28,598 bases of DNA from Segatella copri (GCF_019127135.1 NZ_JAHOEA010000044.1:1-28598); one strand, 5' to 3'. Positions 8,057 through 16,133 are shown, counted from the first letter of the stretch. Numbers and translations: made by a program. The notes: generated by a model from the letters alone, not told the origin.

Positions 8057-8066
8057 ATTATCTTTG
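8036..8066 (+). promoter_or_regulatory. Promoter of the tandem acyl-CoA synthetase genes
   Basis: The -33 TTTG (8036-8039) and -7 TATCTTTG (8059-8066) are separated by 19 bp, the standard Bacteroidota arrangement. Start of transcription would be near 8072, about 18 nt before the ATG at 8090. This excludes the in-frame ATG at 8042, which lies upstream of the -7 box. Confidence 0.8.
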
Positions 8067-8089
8067 CACAAAATTTTGTAAATTGTGCA
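8065..8089. promoter_or_regulatory. Second TGCACA-N13-TGTGCA dyad over the transcription start
   Basis: TGCACA (8065-8070) and TGTGCA (8084-8089) are 13 bp apart, exactly the spacing of the first dyad (8024-8029 and 8043-8048). With flanks the dyad reads TTGCACAA/TTGTGCAA and runs from the -7 box to the start codon. A regulator binding both sites would cover the whole promoter. The left half overlaps the common TTTGCA extension of Bacteroidota promoters, so chance is not excluded. Confidence 0.5.
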
Positions 8090-9757
8090 ATGAATTCAAT
8101 ACCAAGTTTTAACTCGTATATTGAGAACAGCATTATCAAGAATTGGAATCTGGATGCGCTCACCGATTACAAGGGCGCAACCCTCCAATATCACGATATT
8201 GCCAGAAAGATTGAGAAGCTACACATCCTGTTCGAAAACAGCGATGTAAAGAAGGGCGACAAGATTGCCGTCTGCGGAAGAAATAGTAGCCAGTGGGCAG
8301 TAGCCTTCCTGGCCATTATTACTTACGGCGCTATCGTCGTACCTATACAGAACGAATTTAAGCCTGAGCAGATTCACAACATCGTGAACCACAGCGAAAG
8401 CAAACTTCTGTTCGTTGGTGACGTGGTAGCTACAGAGATAACACCTGAGGAGATGCCTTCGCTGGAAGGAATCATCTATCTTCCGGACAATTCGCTTGTC
8501 ATCTCGCGCTCTGAGAAACTGACTTATGCGCGCGAGAACCTCAATGCCATGTTCGGACACAGATATCCTAAGTATTTCAGACCAGAACACGTGAAGTATC
8601 ACGTAGACGATCCTGAAGAACTGGCGATGATCAACTATACCAGTGGAACTACCGGTTTCTCAAAAGGTGTGATGCTCCCATACAGAGCACTTTGGGGTAA
8701 TCTCGACTACCTCATCGATTCTGTGAAACCTAATATAGGTAAGAACTGCAACATCCTTTCTACCCTTCCGATGGCTCACATGTATGGACTCATGACAGAA
8801 TTTCTCTTCAATATAGTATTGGGTAACCATATCTTCTTCCTTACCCGTCTGCCGAGCCCAACGCTCATCTCAGAGGCACTGTCTGAAATCAAGCCAGACA
8901 TCCTCTATGCGGTGCCGCTTGTAGTAGACAAGATTGTAAGAAAGGAAGTATTCCCACATATCCAAACCAACCGTGCACGACTGCTGATGAACATGCCTGT
9001 CATCAATAAGCGCATCAAGGAGAAGGTTCGCGAGTTTGTATTGAGAAAGTTTGGCGAACGTCCTTGCGAGGTTGTTGTGGGTGGTGCTCCGCTCAACAAG
9101 GAGATAGAGAACTTCTTCATCAGCGTAGGTTTCCCTATCGCAATGGGATATGGTACCACTGAGACTGCTCCACTTATCACCTTTGCCCATCAGGACAACT
9201 ATGTGGCAGGAAGCTGTGGTGTTGCCGTGAAGCACATGGAGGTAAAGGTTTTGAGCGATGACCCGGAGAACGTAGCCGGTGAACTGGTTTGCCGCGGCAT
9301 CAATGTGATGAAGGGCTATTACAAGAACCAGGAGGCAACAGATGCCGTAATAGATAAAGACGGATGGTTCCATACAGGCGACCTGGCAACGATGGACGCC
9401 GACGGACATTTCTTCGTAAGAGGAAGAAGCAAGAACATGCTGCTGGGACCTAACGGACAGAACATCTATCCGGAAGAGATTGAGGACAAGCTCAACTCCA
9501 TGGCGATGGTCAACGAGAGCATCATCATCCAGAACGATGACAAACTGGTGGCTCTGGTGCATCCGGATATGGAAGAAGTTAACAACCTCGGCTTTACAGA
9601 CGAGGACCTGGAAAACATCATGGAGCAGAACCGTAAGGAACTGAACATGCAGATGCCTAGCTTCGCTAAGGTGTCACGCATCAAACTTCATGATCAGGAA
9701 TTTGAAAAGACAGCCAAGAAGTCTATCAAGCGTTACCTCTATCAGAACGCAATCTAA
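8090..9757 (+). CDS. Long-chain acyl-CoA synthetase (AMP-binding), paralogue 1
   Basis: Counted from the ATG at 8090 the product has 555 residues and belongs to the ANL adenylate-forming superfamily, activating fatty acids to acyl-AMP and then acyl-CoA. Motifs in order: MINYTSGTTGFSKGVMLPYRAL (P-loop-like A3), GYGTTETAPLITF (A5), GWFHTGDLATMDADGHFFVRGRSKNML with the adenosine-binding Asp (A7/A8), GPNGQNIYPEEIEDKLNS, and a C-terminal FEKTAKKSIKRYLY containing the expected catalytic Lys region. No signal peptide or membrane helix is seen, so it acts at the cytoplasmic side. The start is set by the promoter and by alignment with the next gene (MEIPSFNALIQ). Chain-length preference is not evident. 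Confidence 0.9.
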   Translation: MNSIPSFNSYIENSIIKNWNLDALTDYKGATLQYHDIARKIEKLHILFENSDVKKGDKIAVCGRNSSQWAVAFLAIITYGAIVVPIQNEFKPEQIHNIVNHSESKLLFVGDVVATEITPEEMPSLEGIIYLPDNSLVISRSEKLTYARENLNAMFGHRYPKYFRPEHVKYHVDDPEELAMINYTSGTTGFSKGVMLPYRALWGNLDYLIDSVKPNIGKNCNILSTLPMAHMYGLMTEFLFNIVLGNHIFFLTRLPSPTLISEALSEIKPDILYAVPLVVDKIVRKEVFPHIQTNRARLLMNMPVINKRIKEKVREFVLRKFGERPCEVVVGGAPLNKEIENFFISVGFPIAMGYGTTETAPLITFAHQDNYVAGSCGVAVKHMEVKVLSDDPENVAGELVCRGINVMKGYYKNQEATDAVIDKDGWFHTGDLATMDADGHFFVRGRSKNMLLGPNGQNIYPEEIEDKLNSMAMVNESIIIQNDDKLVALVHPDMEEVNNLGFTDEDLENIMEQNRKELNMQMPSFAKVSRIKLHDQEFEKTAKKSIKRYLYQNAI

Positions 9758-9868
9758 AGGGGCAGGCAACATCTGGTGACAATCCAGCATCAGATATTGC
9801 TCCCATCAGCTAACAGACTTCAGTACGAGAAAAAATATATAAAAAGCAAATCGTTAAATAACAAGAAT

Positions 9869-11533
9869 ATGGAGATTCCAAGCTTTAACGCACTAATCCA
9901 AAAGAGCATCGTAGACCATTGGGATATGGATGCTCTGACAGACTACAAGGGAGCAACCTTGCAGTACCATGATGTAGCACGCAAGATTGAGAAGCTACAC
10001 ATCATGTTTGAGAACTCTGGTGTAGTAAAGGGCGACAAGATAGCACTTTGCGGTCGAAATAGCGCAAACTGGGCTGTAGCATTCCTTGCTACCCTTACCT
10101 ATGGTGCCATTGCCGTACCTATCCTGCATGAATTCATGCCAGACCAGATTCACAACATCGTAAACCACAGCGATGCAAAACTGCTCTTTGTGGGTGATGT
10201 TGTAGCTACACAGATTGATGCAACAAAGATGCCGGGGCTTGAAGGCATCATCTATATACCGGATTATTCACTTGTCGTTTCACGTACCGACAAGTTGACT
10301 TATGCCCGCGAACACCTCAACGAGATGTTCGGTATCAAGTATCCTAAGTACTTCCGCAAGAACCATGTCAACTACTATATGGACCAGAATCCGGATGAAT
10401 TGGCTATGATCAATTATACCAGCGGCACAACCGGTTTCTCCAAGGGAGTAATGGTTCCATACCGTGCACTCTGGGGCAATGCAGATTTTGCTGAGGACGT
10501 ACTGGGTAAGAAGATTAAACCGGGAGATTCTGTCATCAGTATCCTGCCGATGGCCCACATGTACGGCATGGCGTTTGAATTTATCTTCGAATTCATCAAG
10601 GGCTGCCACGTCTTCTATCTCACCCGCATCCCTAGCCCAGCCATCATTGCCGAGGCATTCGGACGTATCAAGCCAGCCGTTATCATTGCAGTTCCTCTGG
10701 TTATCGAGAAGATTATCCGCAAGAAGGTATTCCCTAAGATCCAGAACAACCGCATGCGTATGCTGCTCCACATGCCTGTGATCAGCAAGAAGGTGAAGGA
10801 GAAGATATGCGACCAGGTAAGCAATGCCTTCGGTGGCAACTTCTACGAGGTGATTATAGGCGGTGCTGCCTTCAACCAGGAAGTGGAAAGTTTCCTGCAT
10901 AGCGTAGGCTTCAGATATACAGTGGGTTATGGTGCCACAGAGTGTGCGCCTATCATCTGCTACGAGGATTACAAGAACTTCGTACCGGGCTCTTGCGGTA
11001 AGGCTGCCCTCCACATGATGGTTCGCATTGACAGTCCTGATCCAGAGAATGTACCGGGCGAAATCCTTGCCAAGGGTCCTAACGTAATGTTGGGTTACTA
11101 TAAGAATGAGGAAGCTACCAAGCAGACCATCGACGAGAACGGATGGTATCATACAGGCGACCTCGGAACCATGGATGGTGACGGCAACGTCTTCATCAAG
11201 GGCCGTAGCAAGAACATGCTGCTTGGCGCAAACGGTCAGAATATCTACCCTGAGGAGATTGAGGATAAGCTCAACTCTTTGGCACTGGTAGCAGAAAGTG
11301 TGGTAGTACAGAAGGGCGACAAGCTCATTGCTCTGGTTCACCCAGACTATGATGAAGCTCAGACCCTGAATCTCGGTACCAAAGAACTGGCAGATGTCAT
11401 GGAGCAGAACCGCCAGGAGCTCAACACCATGATTCCTGCTTACAGCAAAGTATCAGAAATACGTATACATGAAGAAGAGTTTGAAAAGACTCCTAAGAAG
11501 AGTATCAAGCGATTCCTCTATACGGCAGAGTAA
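9869..11533 (+). CDS. Long-chain acyl-CoA synthetase (AMP-binding), paralogue 2
   Basis: This 554-residue paralogue of the preceding gene has the same motifs: MINYTSGTTGFSKGVMVPYRAL, GYGATECAPIICYED, GWYHTGDLGTMDGDGNVFIKGRSKNML, GANGQNIYPEEIEDKLNS and a C-terminal FEKTPKKSIKRFLY. The ATG at 9869 gives an N-terminus collinear with paralogue 1 (PSFN...DHWDMDALTDYKGATLQYHD); an in-frame GTG at 9776 would add 31 unmatched residues. No promoter box is seen in the 111 bp gap, so both genes are probably one transcript. Differences around the A5 motif (ATECAPIICYED against TTETAPLITFAH) may reflect different acyl substrates. A strong terminator follows. Confidence 0.9.
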   Translation: MEIPSFNALIQKSIVDHWDMDALTDYKGATLQYHDVARKIEKLHIMFENSGVVKGDKIALCGRNSANWAVAFLATLTYGAIAVPILHEFMPDQIHNIVNHSDAKLLFVGDVVATQIDATKMPGLEGIIYIPDYSLVVSRTDKLTYAREHLNEMFGIKYPKYFRKNHVNYYMDQNPDELAMINYTSGTTGFSKGVMVPYRALWGNADFAEDVLGKKIKPGDSVISILPMAHMYGMAFEFIFEFIKGCHVFYLTRIPSPAIIAEAFGRIKPAVIIAVPLVIEKIIRKKVFPKIQNNRMRMLLHMPVISKKVKEKICDQVSNAFGGNFYEVIIGGAAFNQEVESFLHSVGFRYTVGYGATECAPIICYEDYKNFVPGSCGKAALHMMVRIDSPDPENVPGEILAKGPNVMLGYYKNEEATKQTIDENGWYHTGDLGTMDGDGNVFIKGRSKNMLLGANGQNIYPEEIEDKLNSLALVAESVVVQKGDKLIALVHPDYDEAQTLNLGTKELADVMEQNRQELNTMIPAYSKVSEIRIHEEEFEKTPKKSIKRFLYTAE

Positions 11534-11556
11534 AGAAAGAACCAGTATTATGAAAT

Positions 11557-11598
11557 AAAAAATGGTGTGACTTCGGTTTTGAAGTCACACCATTTTTT
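11557..11598. terminator. Terminator after the acyl-CoA synthetase pair
   Basis: The stem AATGGTGTGACTTC/GAAGTCACACCATT (11561-11574 and 11581-11594) has loop GGTTTT. It is extended by an A-run on the left and a T-run on the right, so it is a strong and potentially bidirectional intrinsic terminator 24 bp after the stop codon. Copy C of the palindromic repeat begins 11 bp later. Confidence 0.92.
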
Positions 11599-11608
11599 AT
11601 AAGTTACA

Positions 11609-11853
11609 GAACTTTCGCATGTGGTTTAAGTACGGGCTGAAGGCCCAAAAGCTCCTAGCCCAGGGCATCGCCCTGGGTATAATGGCAATTAGCAAGACGC
11701 CCTGTAAGGGCAAAAGCTTTGTTTATTGTACGGTATTTTAAAGCTTTTGCCCTTACAGGGCGACAGGTTTGCGTCCGTAATTACCCAGGGCGCTGCCCTG
11801 GGCTAGGAGCTTCTGCCCTTTCAGGGCGTGTGGGGCAAAACATGCGAAAGTTC
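11609..11853 (+). repeat. Palindromic repeat element, copy C (full length, 245 bp)
   Basis: This reference copy is bounded by perfect 13 bp terminal inverted repeats, GAACTTTCGCATG (11609-11621) and CATGCGAAAGTTC (11841-11853). Inside, GCTCCTAGCCCAGGGC...GCCCTGGGT on the left is complementary to ACCCAGGGC...GCCCTGGGCTAGGAGC on the right, and each half also folds on itself. At the centre is a 23 bp perfect stem (11698-11720 with 11740-11762; CGCCCTGTAAGGGC...) around a 19 nt loop. No credible protein is encoded. It lies between convergent genes: the acyl-CoA synthetase and, 13 bp beyond, the stop of the Crp-type gene. Confidence 0.92.
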
Positions 11854-11866
11854 AGTAAATTATAAT

Positions 11867-12466
11867 TTATAATAAAGTATTCGAGCGGATTCTGGACAGC
11901 GTTTCCGGAGTCATCTGCAGATAGCTTGCGATATAGGTGAGCGGAGCACGCAGAACCACCTGTGGGCTCATTTCGCACAGGCGCTTATATTTATTAGGCG
12001 CCGACTCAAATCGCATCAGATCGGCATGAATCTGAGACTGAATCAAACTCTCTTCCAGTATTTTACGATAAAGCATCTGGATATTGACATTACGCATAGC
12101 AGCCGCCTCCAGCTTCTTCTTCGGTAGCATATACACCAGAGTAGGCTCCAAAGCTTCCACCTGCAAGCGGGTAGGTTCTTCCTTAAAGAGGCTCTCAATG
12201 CACATAAAGATGGTATGATCCACACCCAGATGTTCGGTCACCTCCTTGCCATTCTTAAAGTAAAATTGGCGCACCAATCCCTTCTCAATGTACGAGATAC
12301 CCATGCACTGTTCACCTTCAGGCAAGATCATCTCGCCCTTGCCATACTTAATAGGCTCAAGGATATCTTCCACCACATCGAGCTCATCATGAGTCATCGT
12401 ACTATATTTACGCGCCAATTCGCGCGCAATATCACGTTTAGGGGTAATTACTTTAAAGTCTGCCAT
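11867..12466 (-). CDS. Crp/Fnr-family transcriptional regulator
   Basis: The 199-residue protein has an N-terminal cyclic-nucleotide-binding-type beta-roll (about 25-120, with LEPIKYGKGEMILPEGEQCMGISYIEKGLVRQFY) and a C-terminal helix-turn-helix (about 172-195, APLTYIASYLQMTPETLSRIRS). No Fnr-type cysteine cluster is present in the N-terminus, and the canonical cAMP-contact residues are not obvious, so the ligand is unknown. It lies 40 bp downstream of lepA and is probably in the same transcript, but it has its own strong Shine-Dalgarno sequence. Repeat copy C begins 13 bp past its stop. Its targets are unknown; no matching operator could be assigned here. Confidence 0.88.
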   Translation of the reverse strand: MADFKVITPKRDIARELARKYSTMTHDELDVVEDILEPIKYGKGEMILPEGEQCMGISYIEKGLVRQFYFKNGKEVTEHLGVDHTIFMCIESLFKEEPTRLQVEALEPTLVYMLPKKKLEAAAMRNVNIQMLYRKILEESLIQSQIHADLMRFESAPNKYKRLCEMSPQVVLRAPLTYIASYLQMTPETLSRIRSNTLL

Positions 12467-12475
12467 AATACTTAA

Positions 12476-12482
12476 CCTCCTT
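12476..12482 (-). promoter_or_regulatory. Strong Shine-Dalgarno sequence for the Crp/Fnr gene
   Basis: The minus strand reads AAGGAGG nine bases before the ATG at 12466. Bacteroidota genes rarely use such sequences and no other start in this window has one as strong, so this gene may be translated more independently than its neighbours. Confidence 0.7.
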
Positions 12483-12506
12483 TTCCTTTATACTTATATT
12501 AAAACA

Positions 12507-14300
12507 TTAGTCGAGTTTGAGCACAGCCAGGAAGGCTTTCTGTGGAACTTCCACATTTCCAATCTGCTTCATGCGCTTCTTACCCTTCTTCTGCTTCTCA
12601 AGCAACTTGCGCTTACGGCTCACGTCACCACCATAACATTTGGCGGTAACATCCTTGCGCACCTGCTTAACAGTCTCACGTGCCACAATCTTGGCACCGA
12701 TAGCTGCCTGGATAGCAATATCGAACTGCTGACGAGGTATCAGGTCCTTCAACTTCTCGCACATTCTGCGGCCGAAGCTCACAGAGTTATCGCGGTGAGT
12801 CAAAGTACTCAATGCATCTACAGGTTCTCCATTCAACAGGATATCGAGTTTCACCAGGTCGGAAGGACGGAATGAATCGATATGATAATCGAACGAAGCA
12901 TATCCCTTGGAGATACTCTTCAGCTTATCATAGAAGTCGATGACGATTTCACCCAACGGCAACATGAAGTGGAGCTCAACACGGTTTCCACTCACATATT
13001 CCTGGTTGATGAGTTCGCCTCGTTTATCCAGACAGAGTTTCATGATAGGTCCAATAAAATTGGTAGCCGTAATGATGGTTGCCCGGATATATGGTTCCTC
13101 AATATGATCAATCAGAGTTGGGTCTGGCAATCCGGAAGGATTGTGAACCTCTTTCTCACCGCCCTGCTTGTCGTATACCATATAAGATACGTTAGGTACG
13201 GTGGTGATGACATCCATATTAAACTCACGGTCCAGTCTCTCCTGTACGATTTCCATGTGGAGCAAACCGAGGAATCCGCATCGGAAACCGAAGCCCAAAG
13301 CCACAGAACTCTCTGGCGAGAAAGTCAATGAAGCATCATTGAGCTGCAGTTTTTCGAGCGATGCACGCAGATTCTCGTAATCGCTAGGATCGATAGGATA
13401 AACACCGGCGAAGACCATAGGTTTCACTTCCTGGAAACCCGCAATCGCCTTGTCGCAAGGACGGGCGATATGAGTAATGGTATCACCCACCTTTACCTCG
13501 GTAGCATTCTTGATGCCCGAGATGATATAACCTACCTCACCGGTCCCCAATTCCTGGCGTGGAATCATATCCATCTTCAATACACCGATTTCATCAGCAT
13601 CATATTCCATGCCGGTATTGAAGAACTTCACCTTATCGCCCTTACGGATCACACCATTCTCTATCTTGAAATAGGCGATGATTCCGCGGAAAGAGTTGAA
13701 TACAGAGTCGAAAATCAATGCCTGAAGCGGTGCCTTGTCGTCTCCTACCGGTGCAGGAACACGATTAACGACAGCTTCCAATATATCTTCTACACCTTCA
13801 CCGGTCTTACCAGAAGCACGGAGGATATCCTCATGCTTGCAACCGATCAGGTCTACAATTTCGTCTTCTACCTCATCAGGCATAGCCGATGGCATATCTA
13901 TCTTATTGATTACCGGGATAATCTCCAGGTCGTGATCGATAGCCATATAGAGGTTTGAAATGGTCTGTGCCTGAACGCCCTGAGTGGCGTCAACAACCAA
14001 AAGCGCTCCCTCGCAAGCAGCGATGGAACGGGAAACTTCGTATGAGAAGTCAACATGTCCCGGAGTATCGATAAGATTCAGGATATAGGTCTGTCCATCC
14101 TTTGCCTTATATTCCATTTGGATAGCATGGCTCTTGATTGTGATGCCACGCTCTCTTTCCAAATCCATATCATCAAGCATCTGACCTTCAGTAATCTTGA
14201 TGGTCTGAGTCTTCTCCAGAAGTCGGTCTGCCAAGGTACTTTTACCATGGTCTATATGTGCAATAATGCAGAAATTTCTTATTTTATTTATATTCTCCAT
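12507..14300 (-). CDS. lepA: Elongation factor 4 (LepA), back-translocating translational GTPase
   Basis: At 597 residues the length is standard. The GTPase domain shows G1 AHIDHGKST (14-22), G2 with [11 protein letters not shown]3 DTPGHVDF and G4 NKID, followed by domain II and EF-G-like domains III and V. The LepA-specific C-terminal domain ends [27 protein letters not shown], which is diagnostic. It binds the ribosome and eases stalled or mis-translocated complexes under stress. The gene is the first of a probable two-gene transcript with the Crp/Fnr regulator. Its promoter overlaps that of the divergent lipoprotein gene. Confidence 0.97.
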   Translation of the reverse strand: MENINKIRNFCIIAHIDHGKSTLADRLLEKTQTIKITEGQMLDDMDLERERGITIKSHAIQMEYKAKDGQTYILNLIDTPGHVDFSYEVSRSIAACEGALLVVDATQGVQAQTISNLYMAIDHDLEIIPVINKIDMPSAMPDEVEDEIVDLIGCKHEDILRASGKTGEGVEDILEAVVNRVPAPVGDDKAPLQALIFDSVFNSFRGIIAYFKIENGVIRKGDKVKFFNTGMEYDADEIGVLKMDMIPRQELGTGEVGYIISGIKNATEVKVGDTITHIARPCDKAIAGFQEVKPMVFAGVYPIDPSDYENLRASLEKLQLNDASLTFSPESSVALGFGFRCGFLGLLHMEIVQERLDREFNMDVITTVPNVSYMVYDKQGGEKEVHNPSGLPDPTLIDHIEEPYIRATIITATNFIGPIMKLCLDKRGELINQEYVSGNRVELHFMLPLGEIVIDFYDKLKSISKGYASFDYHIDSFRPSDLVKLDILLNGEPVDALSTLTHRDNSVSFGRRMCEKLKDLIPRQQFDIAIQAAIGAKIVARETVKQVRKDVTAKCYGGDVSRKRKLLEKQKKGKKRMKQIGNVEVPQKAFLAVLKLD

Positions 14301-14323
14301 ATAATTTTTCTCTCTTTAGAGTG

Positions 14324-14331
14324 CAAAGATA
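14324..14331 (-). promoter_or_regulatory. -7 promoter box of lepA
   Basis: CAAAGATA reads TATCTTTG on the minus strand, 23 bp before the lepA ATG, which implies a leader under 20 nt. It forms one arm of the symmetric GTGCAAAGATA/TATCTTTGCAC pair shared with the divergent promoter. Confidence 0.65.
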
Positions 14332-14344
14332 GTATTTTTTTTCG

Positions 14345-14352
14345 TATCTTTG
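14345..14352 (+). promoter_or_regulatory. -7 promoter box of the small lipoprotein gene
   Basis: TATCTTTG, extended by CAC, matches the consensus and lies 50 bp before the ATG at 14403. It is only 13 bp from the oppositely directed lepA -7 box. Confidence 0.65.
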
Positions 14353-14402
14353 CACAAAATATTGAAAATAATAGAGATTTTTAGATAAAATATAGAAAAA
14401 TC

Positions 14403-14789
14403 ATGAAGAAAAAGTTGATTTACATCGGTATTTTTGCTTCTTTGCTCGTTTCTTGCACGGAAAGTCTGGAAGACAAAGCGGCTCGTGAAGCCAAGGAATA
14501 TACTGAAAAATACTGTCCTACACCATACGTTAACGACGCCAGAACGGACAGTGCTACGTTTGATAAAACCAGGAAGGTGTATACGTACTACATCTCTTTG
14601 AGAAACAAGGCAGACAACAAGAAGGCGATTGATGCCAACAGGGATAAACTCCACAAACTTCAGAAGGAATCCCTGGACAACAACCCTGGTCTGAAGAAAT
14701 ATAAGGAAGAACACTTCACCTTCCGTTTCGTATATCATTCGGCTAAGAACCCGAAAGAGGTATTGCTGGATGATACCTTCAAGTATTAG
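14403..14789 (+). CDS. Small uncharacterised lipoprotein
   Basis: The 128-residue product has a lipoprotein signal peptide MKKKLIYIGIFASLLVSC with lipid-attachment Cys at 18. The mature part is highly charged and probably helical (SLEDKAAREAKEYTEKYCPTPYVND), with a central YTYYISLRNKAD strand and a C-terminal FTFRFVYHSAKNPKEVLLDDTFKY that looks like an edge sheet. The family is not recognised. The protein should be anchored in the outer or inner membrane on the periplasmic side. It stands alone, with a divergent promoter shared with lepA and a terminator containing repeat copy D after it. Confidence 0.8.
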   Translation: MKKKLIYIGIFASLLVSCTESLEDKAAREAKEYTEKYCPTPYVNDARTDSATFDKTRKVYTYYISLRNKADNKKAIDANRDKLHKLQKESLDNNPGLKKYKEEHFTFRFVYHSAKNPKEVLLDDTFKY

Positions 14790-14792
14790 AAA

Positions 14793-15058
14793 AAGGAAGG
14801 TGTGTCATAAGTCCAGATAATGGCAGCAAGACGCCCTGAAAGGGCAAAAGCTCCTAGCCCAGGGCAGCGCCCTGGGTATAATGGCAATCAGCAAGACGCC
14901 CTGTAAGGGCAAAAGCTTTGTATACTGCCAGGTATTTTAAAGCTTTTGCCCTTACAGGGCGACAAGTTTGCGTCTGTAATAACCCAGGGCGCTGCCCTGG
15001 GCTAGGAGCTTCTGCCCTTTCAGGGCGTATTGGATGTGACTTATGACACACCCTCCTT
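14793..15058. terminator. Terminator hairpin split by a repeat element
   Basis: GGTGTGTCATAAGT (14799-14812) and its exact complement ACTTATGACACACC (15039-15052) flank repeat copy D. The pairing extends outward through AAGGA/TCCTT with a single mismatch (19 pairs in a 20-position stem). The sequence resembles the intact terminator at 3928-3960. The arms lie just after the stops of two convergent genes (14789 and 15067), where one bidirectional terminator would be expected. Confidence 0.75.
14813..15038 (+). repeat. Palindromic repeat element, copy D (lacks terminal inverted repeats)
   Basis: The core is close to copy C in the same orientation: CGCCCTGAAAGGGC, GCTCCTAGCCCAGGGC, the central CGCCCTGTAAGGGCAAAAGC stem, ACCCAGGGCGCTGCCC and GGGCTAGGAGCTTCTGCCC. 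The outer GAACTTTCGCATG ends are missing and replaced by the terminator arms. A left piece, AATGGCAGCAAGACGCCCTG, duplicates the inner AATGGCAATCAGCAAGACGCCCTG unit, so this copy looks rearranged. Confidence 0.88.
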
Positions 15059-15066
15059 AAACACTC

Positions 15067-15345
15067 TTAATATCCCATTTCCTGCAAAGCTGTAGCCAAC
15101 TGGTCAGGACAGCTAGTAGGCTTATTGCCACAAGTGATACCCTTCAGTCGGGCGATGACCTCCTTTGCCTTCATGCCCTTAATCAAAGCACAAACGCCCT
15201 TGGTATTGCCATCGCAGCCTCCGATGAACTGGGCATCCTGCACATTTCCATCTTCATCTATACTGATGCAGATGTATTTTGAGCAGGTGCCATGAGTCTG
15301 ATAAGTTACCTTCTGCAACTTATCCTGTTTGTCTTGCTGCAACAT
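15067..15345 (-). CDS. TSCPD-domain small protein (TIGR03905-like)
   Basis: This 92-residue protein is cysteine-rich (C21, C26, C44, C52, C72, C79) and contains the TSCPD motif at 77-81 (PTSCPDQLATAL), FIGGCDGNTKGVCALIKGM and LKGITCGNKP. The domain occurs as a free protein in anaerobes and as a C-terminal domain of B12-dependent ribonucleotide reductases; the cysteines suggest metal binding or redox activity. Its role as a free protein is unknown. It starts 5 bp after yebC on the same strand and is the last gene of the pheT-yebC run. Confidence 0.88.
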   Translation of the reverse strand: MLQQDKQDKLQKVTYQTHGTCSKYICISIDEDGNVQDAQFIGGCDGNTKGVCALIKGMKAKEVIARLKGITCGNKPTSCPDQLATALQEMGY

Positions 15346-15350
15346 AATGC

Positions 15351-16094
15351 TTATTCTGCGTCTGCAGGAATCTCTGGCTTCATGTTGGTATAAACAGTCT
15401 GAACATCGTCAAACTCTTCCAACTTCTCAACCATCTTGTCGATAGTTTCGCGCTCCTCAGGAGTTACATCCTTCAAATCGTTAGGGATGTAAGTGAACTC
15501 AGCACCAGTTACCTCGAAACCCTCAGCCTCCAGGTGCTTCTGAATTTCGCCGAAGCTTGTAGGAGCACCATAGATTGTGATTTCGTTGTTCTCCTCATCC
15601 TCATCAAACTCATCTTCTACGCCGTAGTCGATCAGGTCGAGAATCATCTCATCCATATCCAGACCTTCCTTCTTCTTGAATGTGAACACAGCCTTGTGGT
15701 CGAAGAGGAAAGACAGAGAACCTGTTGTACCCAAGTTTCCGCTGAACTTGTTGAAGATAGAACGAACGTCAGCAACAGTACGTGTCGTGTTGTCTGTCAG
15801 AGTATCAACGAAGACAGCCACTCCGTGAGGGCCATATCCCTCGTATGTTACCTCCTTGTAATCGCTGGTATCCTTGCCACAAGCGTTCTTGATGGCACGA
15901 GCGATGTTATCCTTAGGCATGTTCTCACGCTTACAGTTAGCGATGATAGCACGCAAGGTTGGGTTGTTCTCTGGTTCTGGACCGCCTGCCTTCACAGCAA
16001 TAGCAATCTGCTTACCCAACTTAGTAAATGTCTTGGCCATGTGGCCCCATCTTTTCAGCTTTGTAGCTTTACGATATTCAAATGCTCTTCCCAT
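15351..16094 (-). CDS. yebC: YebC/PmpR-family protein (TACO1-like)
   Basis: The 247-residue protein begins MGRAFEYRKATKLKRWGHMAKTFTKLGKQI, the Bacteroidota version of the YebC start. It also has NPTLRAIIANCKRENMPKDNIARAI, YEGYGPHGVAVFVDTLTDNTTRT and FDHKAVFTFKKK. Members have been described as DNA-binding regulators and as translation factors that relieve ribosome pausing. Placement between pheT and a small gene is consistent with a translation-related role, but that is inference. It lies 39 bp downstream of pheT. Confidence 0.94.
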   Translation of the reverse strand: MGRAFEYRKATKLKRWGHMAKTFTKLGKQIAIAVKAGGPEPENNPTLRAIIANCKRENMPKDNIARAIKNACGKDTSDYKEVTYEGYGPHGVAVFVDTLTDNTTRTVADVRSIFNKFSGNLGTTGSLSFLFDHKAVFTFKKKEGLDMDEMILDLIDYGVEDEFDEDEENNEITIYGAPTSFGEIQKHLEAEGFEVTGAEFTYIPNDLKDVTPEERETIDKMVEKLEEFDDVQTVYTNMKPEIPADAE

Positions 16095-16133
16095 TGGAAT
16101 AAAATTTTAAATGTTTATCGTTTATTTATAATG

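Noticed and set aside
8042..8089. In-frame ATG at 8042 as the start of acyl-CoA synthetase 1
   Set aside because: It lies inside the inverted repeat and upstream of the -7 box; the ATG at 8090 aligns with the paralogue's start.
11609..11853. Group II intron, retron or riboswitch RNA
   Set aside because: The fold is a set of simple palindromes with no conserved catalytic or ligand-binding core and no associated reverse transcriptase; a mobile palindromic element fits better.
14854..15051. Small minus-strand frame with RPERAEAPSPGQRPG
   Set aside because: It is a translation of repeat copy D; the same peptide strings appear at copies B and C, so they reflect the repeat and not a protein family.
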